In this document: one piece after another, positions 21,264-32,120 of the stretch
Position numbering within the stretch: position 1 is the stretch's first letter
How the letters are laid out: each line of letters starts with the position of its first letter
From: Falciphora oryzae
Taxonomy: Eukaryota > Ascomycota > Sordariomycetes > Magnaporthales > Magnaporthaceae
DNA length: 64,000 nt
Assembly: GCA_000733355.1 (NCBI GenBank)
Contig: JNVV01000004.1
Span: forward strand, 836,623 to 900,622
Reading direction: 5' to 3'
The notes under the pieces: model-generated
What the model saw: only the letters and a program-made list of their open reading frames with translations
What the model was told of the DNA's origin: nothing
Database searches by the model: none
Made by a program: the position numbers and the translations under genes

Positions 21264-22862
21264 CTGGCAGTTTTTTTTTTATAATCGCACGTCCCCTTCC
21301 TAAAATTAGTTGGAATGGTTAAGTCACTTTCTGCTAAGGTAACTCCGCGTGCTCTTATGGTACAAAAAAAACGCAATGAAGGTAACTGGTATTTTTAAGT
21401 AACTTAATGTGGGCGTTGTACGGTGATTGTGTTAATGGTTTGGGAAAAAACGGGTTTTTTAGGGTAGTGGCTTTAAAAAAAATCCATTTGGGGTCCGTAT
21501 AAAGCTTCCGGTAAATCGGGTGATTGTGTTGGGATGGTTGTGTGGGTAGGAAATTGTGTTAAAATGGTTGGAAATGTACGTTAGCTTTTTTGGTTAAGCT
21601 GTAAATAGCTTTATATAAAAAGCAATTGCTTGCTTTATGCGAGGCCCGCCTTCCTTCCCTATTCGTAAGGATAAAAAGCGTCCCTTCCTTTCCTCCTTTT
21701 TGATTTTTTCTTTCCGTACGATACAATTACAACAACAACCACAACTATAACCACAAACTCGTCTTTTCCGATCGCGCGACCTTTCATCGCGCGACCTTTA
21801 AACTTTCTCTTCCTTTCAACTATTAGTTAAAGGTTCCACCACCTTCTTCGGGCTTTCTCTCTCTCGGCTCGTACGATAGCTTTTGTGCCCGCTTAACTTA
21901 CCGTTCAAACGGTCGTTTCTCCTTCGGTTTTCGGCATGCTTTTTATCCGCACCGACGAATAAAGTGTCCGCTGGCTCCATTTGCCTACCGGTTCGCTTAA
22001 TAATCGTACGTTTATAGCCGCGCTCGCTATCAATATGTGTATCACCTTCCCTAGCTTTTTTTTTATCGTACGCAGCTAACCTCTCTTTTTTTAAACTTGC
22101 AGGACGAAAAGCGTGCGTTTTATGCTCTGCCGTCCGTCGATATCGAGGTCCGGATAAATATCCCGACCAAAGCCGGTGCTTTCGATCTGGTTGCCCGGAT
22201 CGTACGACGCGAGTCCTACTTCCGTGCGGTTTTAATCCATTTTCGCGGAACTTTTTATCGTCGTTGCCCTTAAAGGTGCGGCAATTCCAATTCGGTGCCG
22301 CGCTTCGCACGCTGCGTGCGCCTTCGAAAATACCAAACTGGTGCTTGCTTAAGCTGCATTTGGCAAAGCTATAGGAGCAGATATGGACATGCTCGTACGG
22401 GGACTATCTTTCCCGGTTCGTTTGTTGCTGGTTCGAACTGTAGCGATAATGATAATGGTTTTGGTAGTAGTGATAGTGGTCGTGCGGTGCAAAAACGTTT
22501 TCCTTTTTTTAGCTTTGCTGGTTCGGGTTTAGGTCGTAAAGTGATTATAATCGAAAATTAATTATACGGTAGTGTTTTTTTTTTTTTAGGTGTAAGATAA
22601 GGGAAAAGGGTTTTTATCGTGCGTTATTTTGCTAGGTTTTTTTTTTTTTTTTTAGAGTTTGGGTTGGAAAGGATTGGAATTATGCGAAGTTAAATATTGT
22701 ATTTAACAAAGAAAATTTCTTTCCTCGTCAATTTTATTTTTTTCCTTTTTTAATATAAACTTCCACTTTAATCGTCGCACGATTTGTTAATACTAAAGTT
22801 GTTAATGTTTCGTTCGGATTTTTTTTTATTAAAGCGTTAATAGGGTTATTTCGTCCGTCGAT
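21264..22862 (-). other. Copia-1 region between RNase H and 3' LTR, with a 164-codon basic frame
   Basis: About 1.6 kb. A minus-strand open frame of 164 codons (21816-22310) encodes a highly basic, Lys/Arg-rich product (FRENGLKPHGSRTRVVR) with no recognised domain. The homologous DNA is present in Copia-2 (about 52100-52620), where the same frame carries RIP stops. It could be an extra ORF of the family or merely untranslated sequence. Confidence 0.4.
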
Positions 22863-25570
22863 TTAACGGATTTTAAAAATCTCCTTTCGTTTGTACGATT
22901 CCCGGAAAAACATAATGTCGATTATTAATCTTTTTTCCGTCGTACTGCCTAGCTTTACTAAGCATTCGTACAATGATTTGGAATTTGTGCAAATGATGGT
23001 CGGGATGCGTGCGATGTTTAAGGTAAAAGTAATCCGTTTTAATGTGCTACTAAGTGCGAAGCCGCTATTAAAACCAATTGTTATACCGTATAATTCGCTT
23101 GCTAGCACGCTTTTTGTCATTTGCTTGCATTTAGTAAATAACTAATAGATAATGTTCCTTTGGATAAAGAATGAAATTTCCGCACGACCTGTTTCCTTTG
23201 TTAGTACGATTAAATAGCTAAATTGTAATATTAGGTTTTTATTATTAGCGAATAATCCATTTGCAAAAATAAATAGCTTTATGCGAGCTAGGTTTAAAAA
23301 AAGGTAGTTAAGTTTTCGTTATGGGTTGTTTATCTGCTATTGGAGCCGCTGGTTTAATTTGTCGATGTTTTTTTTACTTAGGTTGTTTACCTGGGCTGCT
23401 ATAAATAGGTTGTACGCTGCTTTTGGTTAATAAATGGTTGTTATATATGCACCTTGTACGCGTTGGGCAATATATTATTATACTACGTTTTCGGCCTTTA
23501 GTTTTACCAGTTGGAATTAGTTAAACTATCTTTTTTGCACGACCGTAATGTTCTTTTTTTAAAGTTCGAATTTGCATCCGTTAAATTCCAAATGGTTATC
23601 GTACGAAAGGAACGTTTTCGGTTTAGTTTGGAAATTGGCTTCGTGTAGCTTTTCCTTTTCCAAGTCCGAAAATGCTGTCGTTACAAAGCTAAGCGTATTA
23701 TTTATTTGTATGCCCGTAATGCCAAACTCCTATCGTCCGGTTGCTATAAATAATAGGCAGGGGTCGTACGATAAAGCTTCCATTCCTAATACTTCGCGAT
23801 AGTAGAAATAGTAGGTTTTCCACCAGTAGGTTCCAGATTTTGCCATTCCGTACAATAGCCTTTGTATTTATAAAATGGAATCCGTTAGGTATTTGTAGCG
23901 AATTTCCTTTGGCAGGTTTGCGATAACTGTTCGTGCGAGCTTTTTTTAAACTGGATATAGGTTTGGGTAATGTCCTTTGTTTCGCACGATGCTCCTAACT
24001 CTTTTATTAAAGTCGGGCCGATGCTAAGGAATAAGCGCTAGCTTATCCGTTAAATGGTTGGAGCTTGGGTAAAAAGTTCCTCCTTTTTGGAATCGTTAAA
24101 CCCTTGCGCAACCATCCTCGTTTTTTCGTACGGATGGTCTAAGGTCTTCCTTTTCACTTTTCGTACGAAGCGGGTATCCCATATCCGGAGTCCGGCGTGT
24201 TTGTTTGGATCGTATTTAACGATTTTAATGGTACTTCGTACGATAAGGTTATTGATCTCTGCCGCGTCGGACTTTTCGAACGGCTTTTTTGGTGTAGTGA
24301 TTTTTCCCTCCGCACGAAGTGATAGGGCCAGTTCCCAATCACCTTTCTCTTTAATAGTTAGGTATGCTATTGGCTGTACGTTTTTCCTTGGTTTTCCCCT
24401 GCCTCGTTTAGGGGGAATGACCGGGTTAAATTAGGCGGTAGCTTTTGCTGCTTCGGGAGCTTCGTGCGATGGGTCTGGCTCATTGTCCATTTCTTTTGGG
24501 GTTTCGTGCGATAGGTCTGGTTTATCGTTCTCCTTTTCTAAATTACGGATGTATGGCTTAGCTTGTATTAGCCGGAATACCTTTGGTCTGCTGTTTGTAA
24601 AAACGGTGACATTGGATTAGTCGGTTGCTTAGAGGACGTGCGGTCCGGTCCAGCCCTTTTTTTCTTTTTAAACGAAAACTTCGCTACCGAGGGGAAGTTG
24701 TAATAGGTCGTGCGTGCGAGGTCCGTTCCGGGTGTTTAATGCTCGGCTGACCTCGACCTTCGCACGGATGCTTCGCAACATTTTTATTGCCTTTTGGATT
24801 GCTTCTGTTTTTTGTACGATATTTGGGGACGGAGCGGAGTTTTAGTTAATCCGGGGGTAAGCATTAAAGATTAGTAGGGTTGGTACGAGGCCGTTAGGTC
24901 CTGCTATGTCGTTTAATGTTTTGATTGCTATTTGTAACAATGTTTCGTTATCCGTGCAATATCCAAGTTCCTCTTTTAGGATATCGTACGTTTTCCTAAA
25001 GGGTTAGTGCGTTCGTTCGATTTTCCCGATAGCTTAATGGGCTTTTATTGGCATTTTTTTGCACGATACCCCTATTACTTTAACGTAGTTGCGGAATATT
25101 TCCGACGAAAAGTTCGTGCTAGGGTCGTGCGAAATGGTGTTTGGTGGCTTTTGGTAGGCAAAAATTTAGCATTTGCAAAGGGCGTTCCATACGTCCTGGG
25201 CTAATAGTAATTGTACGAACGTTGCAGTTTGGAAGGATGTTGCTGTATCGATAACGTGCAGTGCGTTTTTCCTTTTTAAATATACGATGTCGATAACGAT
25301 TTCGTAATTGAATTTGCAATTGTTTTTAATCGAAAATTTAAACCGTTGGGGGGCCGGGTTGTATGTTTGGTAATGGTAGCACATTTTGCTAATTTCTTCC
25401 AGGATTTTTTTTTACGTCGGAATGTCCTGCTTTTTTTAAAAGTCGATGGAGGCGTTCCGTACGAGGGTGTTCGAACCTTTAATAAAGTTTCCTAAGCTTT
25501 TTTTCCGTTAGGAATGCTGCTGTTTCCGCATTACCCACGTTAAAAAATAAATGCCTTTATTTTTTAATTA

Positions 25571-26356
25571 ACGTGGTCCATCAGCGAGTCGCGCATATCA
25601 CCGAGTCGCGCATTTTAAAATCCCATACTGGGCGCGGTTTTTTTCAACTAAATAACTCGCCCAATTTTTTATAAAATTCCATGAAAATTTAATATGTTAT
25701 ATTTAACTATATATCCGATTTTATGATTATTTTTCCAAATTTTTATTAGCGTGGTTCACAAGCGAGTGGGCCACACAAGCGAGTGGGCTACGTGCAAAAT
25801 ATATATTAAACGGCGTTTTTTTTCAATTAAATAACTCGCTCAATTTACGCTTAAATTTTACCAAATTTGGGGGGGTTATATTTAACGAGGTAAGGAATTT
25901 AATTTAATTTTCTTGGATTTTTATCATTACCCCTTTAGGGTTAGTTGCATATTTTACACAGTGTATTAAACAGTGTTGCGAACTAACCCAAAAGGAGTAA
26001 TGGTAAAAATCCAAGAAAATTAAATTAAATTCCTTATTTAGTTAAATGTAATCCTCCCAAATCTGGTAAAATTTAAGCATAAATTGAGCGAGTTATTTAA
26101 TTGAAAAAAAACGCCGTTTAATATATATTTTGCACGTAGCCCACTCGCTTGTGTGGCCCACTCACTTGTAAACCACGCTAATAAAAATTTGGAAAAATAA
26201 TCATAAAATCGGATATATAGTTAAATATAACATATTAAATTTTCATGGAATTTTATAAAAAATTGGGCGGGTTATTTAGTTGAAAAAAACCGCGCCCAGT
26301 ATGGGATTTTAAAATGCGCGACTCGGTGATATGCGCGACTCGCTGATGGACCACGT
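25571..26356. mobile_element. MITE-D: hairpin MITE in Copia-1 (interrupted by MITE-E)
   Basis: The TIR starts ACGTGGTC with direct repeats CATCAGCGAGTCGCGCA and TATCACCGAGTCGCGCA, then CCCATACTGGGCGCGG. It is flanked by TA (25569-25570, 26357-26358). Its exact centre, CCAAATTTTTAT-TA-ATAAAAATTTGG, is where MITE-E sits. The MITE-D DNA alone is about 354 bp. Confidence 0.88.
25749..26178. mobile_element. MITE-E: 430-bp hairpin MITE at the centre of MITE-D
   Basis: The TIR (GCGTGGTT, a one-base variant) contains CACAAGCGAGTGGGCCA twice, with one mismatch in the second copy (GGGCTA). This is the same word as in pogo-2 at 61089. The palindrome core has CCCTTTAGGGTTAGTTG facing its complement. TA duplications flank it (25747-25748, 26179-26180). 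Confidence 0.9.
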
Positions 26357-28888
26357 TATAGGAATAGTTGTTTCGTTTTTTCGTACGATATTATCGTTAA
26401 CGTTATTAAAATAACATTTTAATTTATCGGCGTCGTATAAACAAAATAGAAATAGGGTTTGAGAGTTTAGGATATAGTAAGTAACTTCCCCGAGGGGGTT
26501 TTCTATCCGTATCGTGCTAATAAAGGTTTTTACATTATTTCCTTCAAATTTCACTTCCGTTAATCCCGACGTCCAATCGATTTTCGTACGGGGGTTTTTT
26601 TTTTAAATATACCTTTATTTAGCATTTTCCGACTGTGGAAATTCGTGCGGCGCCGGTATCCCAAAGCTCGCCTTAGTAGGTCGTACTGTATTAGTTGTGC
26701 AATACGAACTGGTCCGACGCTTCGTTTAAGCTGGTTTGGTAGATGTCCTCGCTAGTCGCGCGATGGAGGTAGGCATAATCCTGGAGGTATTGCACTAGTA
26801 GTGCTTAAGCTTATTTATCTTCCTTTTTATCGTACGATGGTAGTAAGCCTTCGTGGTTTTAAAGGAATGCTTCGAAGTTATTTTTTTCGTTACTTAGGTC
26901 TTCGCACGCCTAAAGGTACCGTTATTTCGCACCCTTTTATTTTTTGCGTAAGTGCTTCGTTAACTAGCATCCTTCCTTTTTGCACACATAGTAGCGCAGT
27001 TTCGTGCGATGTTGGAAATTGCTGTTTAGCCGGTAGTTGCCGCCGCCGCTTGTCCGGAAATTGCCGCTTTAACCCGTCCGAGGTTTGTTATTGTTATAGT
27101 ACCGTCGGTCCGTATAATTGGCGTCGTGCGGTCCTTTTTCTAATAGGAATTGGGTCCTGCTCGTGCGATCTATTATTACTTGTAGTGCTGCTTGGAAGCT
27201 TGCGAACAAAGCTTCGTACGTTAGCTTTTGGGTAAGGAATGCGATTTCGAATTCCGGCATTTTACGGCATATTTAAATAACGACCGTATGGAAGGCACTC
27301 TCCCTTTAATAGCTTTTACCTAAAGCTTTTTATGCGAATTAAAACTTATTTAGCATCGTTTTTAGCATTTCGGGCAATGTTTTATTTAAATGGGTTTAGC
27401 GCATTCGTACGAACGTTGTTAACGTTCAATTTGTCCAATAAAGCGTATGGTTAATTTTCAAATTAAAATGAAAATTAAAAAGCTTGTACATTTCGTCCTA
27501 TCGTTTTCCAAATCCGATATAGTTAATATAAACATTTTCCGTACGGCCTAATAAAATATCGGGGAAAACAGCGTGGTACTGGTTTTCTTCGATTTGGAAT
27601 CGTTAGTAGCAGCCGATAAAAATCTTTGCTTTATCGAATAAAATGTCGTACGGTTTGCCGGTGTAATTCCGGTCCGTTTTCCATCTCTTTTGGAAAGCTA
27701 AAATTTTGTTCGGCTCCAGCGGGTAGCTATGTACCGGCAGTTTCGGGGGCAGGTTATATTCCATTAAGGGGATGGTCGTACGAAGGGTTTGATCCTCCGG
27801 GAGCTGTAAGAAATTCCAAACTTCCTATGTTGTACGTGCTTTTAGTGGGATGATCCTAAATATTTGTATTTGTTCCCGTACGAAATCCGTGTTATCGTGG
27901 AGCTGTTTTACTTTTACGGTAAGGATTGCTATCGGGATTGCTTTGGCCGAAGTGACGGCTGGCCGAGCTAGGGCTGTATCGTGCGAAGATGTTTGTCGTC
28001 CAAACTGTGGTATCCGGGATGGACGTGCTGGTTGCGTTAGCTGTAAGGTGGGTGTTTCGTACGGAGTGTTTAAAAGTGTAGGGTTTAATACTTGTATAAA
28101 TTTGGCCGTTACTGTTCCTTTTGGGATATGGGTCCTATTTTCTATTAAAAGTTGGTTTATCCGTTTTTTAAACGTACGACCGATTTGGTTAAATAGGTCG
28201 TATATCCATTCGGCGAACTTTTTTCGAAAGGTTTAACGTAGCGCCTTGCTTTTAATAAACATCTAAATAGCTTCCGCGACCGATCGTGCGAAATAGGTTG
28301 TAATCTCGTTAACCGAAAGTGGCTAAGTTAGGTTGACGTCGTTTTCCTAGCGTTCGGGGTCGACGTATTTGCGCTATACTAACAAGGGGATGTTTGTCCT
28401 TTCGGCGATTTCTTTGTACCAATTTTGGGAAGTCCTGCTAGGATAACCTTTATGCGATGTTCCCGCCGGTCCGGCGACGGGTGTGTTTGGGGTTTCGTTT
28501 TCACCTAATATAGTAATCGTACGAAGGTGTAGGGTAAAAGAATGGTGTAGTAAAAGGGTAGGGGGAAAAACGAAATGAAATGTTAAGTAGGAAAAAAAAA
28601 GGGGAAAAAAAATGAAGATGTTAAAAAGCTGGTGTGCGCAACGGAGCGCGATTCACTTCCCTTTCCGCACGAGCTAGGCCTCCGTTTTTTAGTCGGCTGT
28701 CGTTCGTACGAAAGGTTGGTAAACCCGTCCAAGTTCCTTTCCCCTAATTCCGATTGCCGTTTATAGGGGAAAGTTGCTTGGGCAGTAGCACGGAACTGAT
28801 AGCACGAGGCGAATTCACAACCTCGTCAACCAGTACGAACCGTTTTTTCACGTTGCCAATTTGTGGGTTGTAACCACCCATTGATTAG

Positions 28889-29280
28889 TGTTCGTGGCAT
28901 TGTCGGTATACCAATACGGTTGGGGTGAGAAGGCTTCTGGTATTTAATATGTATCCAAAAGTCGTTTGTTTTTTAGAAACAACAGAAGGGCTCCTCGTGC
29001 GAGCCCTCTAGATACATATATCCCAATCACGGAAGCCGCGGGGTGCGGTCGTCCAAGGCCAGTCCCGGTGCCGGGCCTGACTTGCGATTTGCACCGCTTC
29101 CGTGCATGACCCGTGATCTCCGTGCATGACCCGTGATCACCGTTCATGACCCGTGATCCCCATTGCCGGTCCCTCCGTGTTAGAGAGGCGGGGCCTCTCA
29201 GTCCCGGAGTCCCTAGTCATTGGGGATTCCCCTTGCCCGTGCTTCTACATGTCGTGCGACCTCTTGCTGCCCTTCCAACA
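28889..29280 (-). repeat. Copia-1 5' LTR, 392 bp
   Basis: Ends are TGTT...AACA. It contains three tandem copies of a 20-bp unit like CCGTGCATGACCCGTGATCT (29099-29158). The TSD CTTTT follows at 29281-29285. Confidence 0.93.
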
Positions 29281-30312
29281 CTTTTAAAAATACAAACTTG
29301 CCTTGTTACAAAGCCTTTAAAAAACGCTTTCGATTGGTTTTGGGTTTGCATTTGTGCGATTTTATTTCGATTTGCTATTGCGGATTGAAAACGGTACGTT
29401 TTAGCGATTTAGTATGGGAATCGGGGTGGCCGGAAGTGGGGGGTGGCGCAAAGTAGGGGTCTTGACTTACCTTGAATATCATCTTTCTGCTCCTCCAATT
29501 TCTCTGCCCTCGACTGCATTGACACCCAAGCGCAATCTAGTTGCCGAACTTAATTGTTCTCGTCCTTTTGCCGGACCTGGGTGGGAGACTGCCTTGTAAA
29601 GCCGTAACACTTTCGATACTTTCGAACCGTTTCCCAAAATCCTTTCACGGCCAGCCAAGTTCCACGTACAACCTGGGCGGGTTTTACTCTGCCATTAATA
29701 AGGATGGAGCTGAGCAAAAGAGCAAACACGAGCGGTAAGGCCGTAGCGGGATATACCCAGAACTATTCGTGGCCAGGCTGGTATTTGTCGGTTATGCTGA
29801 AAAGGCTGGCGACCTATGACAGCGGCACGAAGACGAGTGTAATGTACGTCAACCGCGTCGTATTGGCAGCTTCCAGCCGCGAATGGCGTGCGCCGAGCAG
29901 CTGCACCATGGACGTAGCGACCAGGATCATTTGCTCGAGCGAGTGGTTATAATCCCGGAGCTGTGCGTCCATATGGTCGATATTTTTGAGGATTAATTCC
30001 CAGCATCGCCGCCACTGCTTAGCTTGATCGCCGATGTGCCCTCCCTCCTTATCCTTTTTTTTTCAGCAAGCCAGTAATTAACGAATTTAGCGAGGGTAAG
30101 AAGTTTGTACTGGCTTTGCTTGCACCGCTTCCTCCAGCGCTAGGGGTCGACCAGGTCGCTGTCGTAGAGGCGGTTGTGAATTTCCTGAAGCGAATACTCA
30201 TAGTACTTAAGGTAGCGGCTGGTTAGGTGCGTATATATTACCCATTTTGCCAGGGCAATGCGGATCGGATAGTACCCAAAGGCTAGGACTAAACCATAAG
30301 GCGGCGAAGATG

Positions 30313-30317
30313 CGAAT
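30313..30317 (+). repeat. TSD CGAAT of the solo Gypsy LTR (left)
   Basis: CGAAT is repeated at 30603-30607. Confidence 0.92.
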
Positions 30318-30602
30318 TGTCACACGGAAGAACCTGTGGACTCACCTAATCGGCCCCACCGAAGGTCCGGGAACCGGTATAGGTGCCCAACGGCCCCGAG
30401 GCCCAAAGGCCGAAGGCCGGAAGGGCAGTGTAAATCATGTACTCAATACTTCGCACGGATTACAGGGTGGTTTATATAAACCCTGCCATCTCCTATGTCC
30501 TCCATGAAAGATTCCTTCTTCCTCAAGCATCTCTTGAGCCCATAGAAAGATTATCTGCAATATAGAGATCCTTTTCCAAGCCGTCTTTGACCCCTTGTTA
30601 CA
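30318..30602 (+). mobile_element. solo Gypsy LTR (variant I), 285 bp
   Basis: A complete LTR, TGTCACACGG...CTTGTTACA, with TSDs and no internal region, so it is a product of LTR-LTR recombination. It matches the Gypsy-A LTRs and is almost free of RIP changes: the segment GAGCCCATAGAAAGATTAT is intact. It interrupts the CorA-like gene. Confidence 0.95.
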
Positions 30603-31605
30603 CGAATCCAGGAGGCTGTTCGCGGCGGAGGTACATGACCAAGCTGTGAAGCATGGAGCTTTGGGCCTCCTTAGGAACAGGACCGATGTCTCCGGCTTGG
30701 CCAAAGCGAAAAAACGGCATCGGGTTCGCAAAATCCTCGAATGTACGGCACAGCGGGCGATTTGGGTGTTTTCTGCCGCCGCGTGATACCGCTGCCGTAA
30801 TAGGCAGATCAGTTAGGATCAGACCTGTACCATGTGGGATTTGTATTTTCCATATTCGTGTTATATCCTGAATAAGACGAGGGAGCGTGCATTGGAGGAA
30901 CGTACAAACCCATTGGTGACCGAAACTTGTTACCAAGATTGAACAGCACCCGCGCGCAAGAGCAAACTGTCGACCAGAAAGGCGCGGAAGCCGCCGGACG
31001 TTGCGCGGGACATTGGACTCCGTTTTGAGTGCATAAGGCAATCCCTCAAATTTATCGGCGCTGCCCAGATCGATCACCAGCTAGTAATGGGCGTGGAGGA
31101 ACCCCTTTTCGGCGATCCGAAAAGGCAGGAAAGCGAGCGAAGGCGGAGGTGGCGCCTTTTCGGTATCTTGGAAGTCGGTGGCGATGTGGCCTGCGAAAAA
31201 GGCGGGGTTCATATCCAGTGTACTGCCTAAGGTGCTAACGAGATCTGCTGTAATATTTTCGACCAGCAGGACCCATCCTTTGAGGTTTGGGGCTGGCGAG
31301 GCGAGCAGGCGGCCGAGCTCAGCTGCATCTGTTACAGGTCGAGATTCTTCAGGAACAGTCGCGTTTCCGAGATAATCCAGAAGTGTAAGCCTAGAAGTAT
31401 TCGGAATGGCCACAAGGCGAGCTGCATATGCGCTCAAGCCGGCAATGCACGGGTTGGCCTGGCTTCGGAAAGCGATAAATTCGCGATAATTTGGCTTCAT
31501 AAAGTTTTGGTTTGCTCCGGCGACTGCTATATTTGCAATTCTTTCTTTCTCCGACGAGGAATGAGAACTGCTGGAGGATTGGGTCAGGGGCCGAAAACTA
31601 AACAT

Positions 31606-32120
31606 GTCATGGCTGACAGAGGGCCTGGCCCGGCCACGTGACCAGGCCTCCAGGCACCCAGGGCCTCCGGCCCTGGGGCCTGCAATTCTTCTCAATAGAA
31701 ACCACCTAACCACCACTTCTGACGACCTACCTATCGGCTCTCACAAAACAGGTGGAAACCAAGGCCTGTTTGTTGGCATTCATGCTCCATGCTTTTCATG
31801 GGCCGGCACAATGGTTCCATGTAATCTACCAAATAGACTTTACTATAAAATCGAAGATGGAAGCAGAACGAGGGAATCAACAGAGTGCGTGTGCTCATGC
31901 CCGCGCCTAAATGCCGCCGGGATCAAACCCATAATCCATTTCATCATTCTAACTCTGATGTCGCTGCGGCCCGAAATGCGCGTGGACATCAGCCTTTGAG
32001 TTGACCCCAAGACAGATGGCCGATGCAGATACGATCGGACAGATAATGTCCACCATCTCAGGACAATTCCCTGGATATGGTATTGGTGATGACCGTTGAA
32101 GTCTGTACGGTCCTCGGAGT
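31606..32120. other. host intergenic region
   Basis: About 515 GC-balanced bases between the CorA-like pseudogene start and the stop of the 2EXR gene; both genes are on the minus strand. It probably holds the 3' UTR of the latter and the promoter of the former. No further gene is seen. Confidence 0.5.

Larger units (their letters stand above)
22863..28500 (-). pseudogene. Copia-1 Gag-Pol (RIP-inactivated, interrupted by MITE-D)
   Basis: Reading down the minus strand: Gag from about 28500 (NWYKEIAERTNIPLL, later LFNFHFKINHTLYWTN near 27440-27490); a CCHC-like knuckle CKKEGC...KH near 26960-26985; protease motif LWDTGAA near 26660 and NPLGEVTYYILNSQTLFLFC near 26420-26500; MITE-D; an HPRTERLHRLLKKAGH-type pre-integrase block near 25400-25490; integrase to about 24750; RT with SDAAEINNLIVRSTIKIVK near 24240-24280; RNase H (VLASELYGITIGFNSGF, TNSKSLYECLVKLGSTTEKR) 22863-23120. 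Numerous TAA/TAG codons interrupt it. Boundaries between domains are approximate. Confidence 0.85.
20690..29280 (-). mobile_element. Copia-1: full-length Ty1/Copia retrotransposon with nested inserts
   Basis: LTRs lie at 20690-21263 (574 bp including a 182-bp insertion) and 28889-29280 (392 bp), with TG...CA ends and a perfect TSD CTTTT (20685-20689 and 29281-29285). Domain order on the minus strand is gag, zinc knuckle, protease, integrase, RT, RNase H, which is the Copia order. MITE-D/E is inserted in the protease region and a 177-bp solo LTR in the 3' LTR. It is RIP-decayed. About 1.6 kb separates RNase H from the 3' LTR, which is long for this superfamily. Confidence 0.93.
17333..29467. 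mobile_element. E2: Fot1-like foldback element (about 475 bp of its own DNA) hosting an 11.7-kb insertion stack
   Basis: The ends are long inverted repeats starting AGTCAAGACCCCTACTTTG (17333 onward; reverse complement ending at 29467), flanked by TA (17331-17332 and 29468-29469). AGTCAAG termini with TA duplication are typical of Fot1/pogo elements of fungi. The arms match over at least 150 bp and the element has no coding frame, so it is a foldback MITE. Its left arm is 17333-17568; its right arm is 20637-20689 plus 29286-29467. Insertions sit at its centre (MITE-A1, MITE-B) and in its right arm (Copia-1). Confidence 0.88.
29550..31605 (-). pseudogene. CorA-like Mg2+ transporter-type protein, decayed host gene
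   Basis: A minus-strand host gene from ATG 31605 (MFSFRPLTQ) to TAA 29550-29552. The N-terminal domain (31605 to about 30603) is soluble. The C-terminal region has LLGARHSRLEAANTTRLTYITLVFVPLSYVASLFSI followed by YQPGHE and a second hydrophobic segment (ATALPLVFALLLSSILI), which matches the two-helix CorA-like domain of fungal membrane proteins. It is broken by TAG at 31081-31083 (between HAHY and LVIDLGSADKF), TAG at 30140-30142, TAG at 29763-29765, a one-base shift around the T run at 30055-30063, and a solo Gypsy LTR at 30318-30602. Removing the LTR and one CGAAT restores the frame across that site. All stops are TAG at plausible Trp/Gln positions, as RIP would give. Confidence 0.8.

Noticed and set aside
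29099..29158. Three 20-bp direct repeats as a possible CRISPR-like array
   Set aside because: Units are contiguous without spacers, lie inside a Copia LTR and vary in number between LTRs; a simple tandem repeat in a eukaryote.
29460..29472. Apparent splice donor GTAAGT on the minus strand formed by host G, the TA target and the E2 end
   Set aside because: It lies downstream of the CorA-like stop at 29550-29552 and no acceptor or exon inside E2 supports use; probably coincidence.
31604..31999. Plus-strand open frames opposite the CorA-like and 2EXR genes (31604-31999, 32077-32648)
   Set aside because: Antisense shadows of GC-rich minus-strand coding DNA, with no domain of their own.
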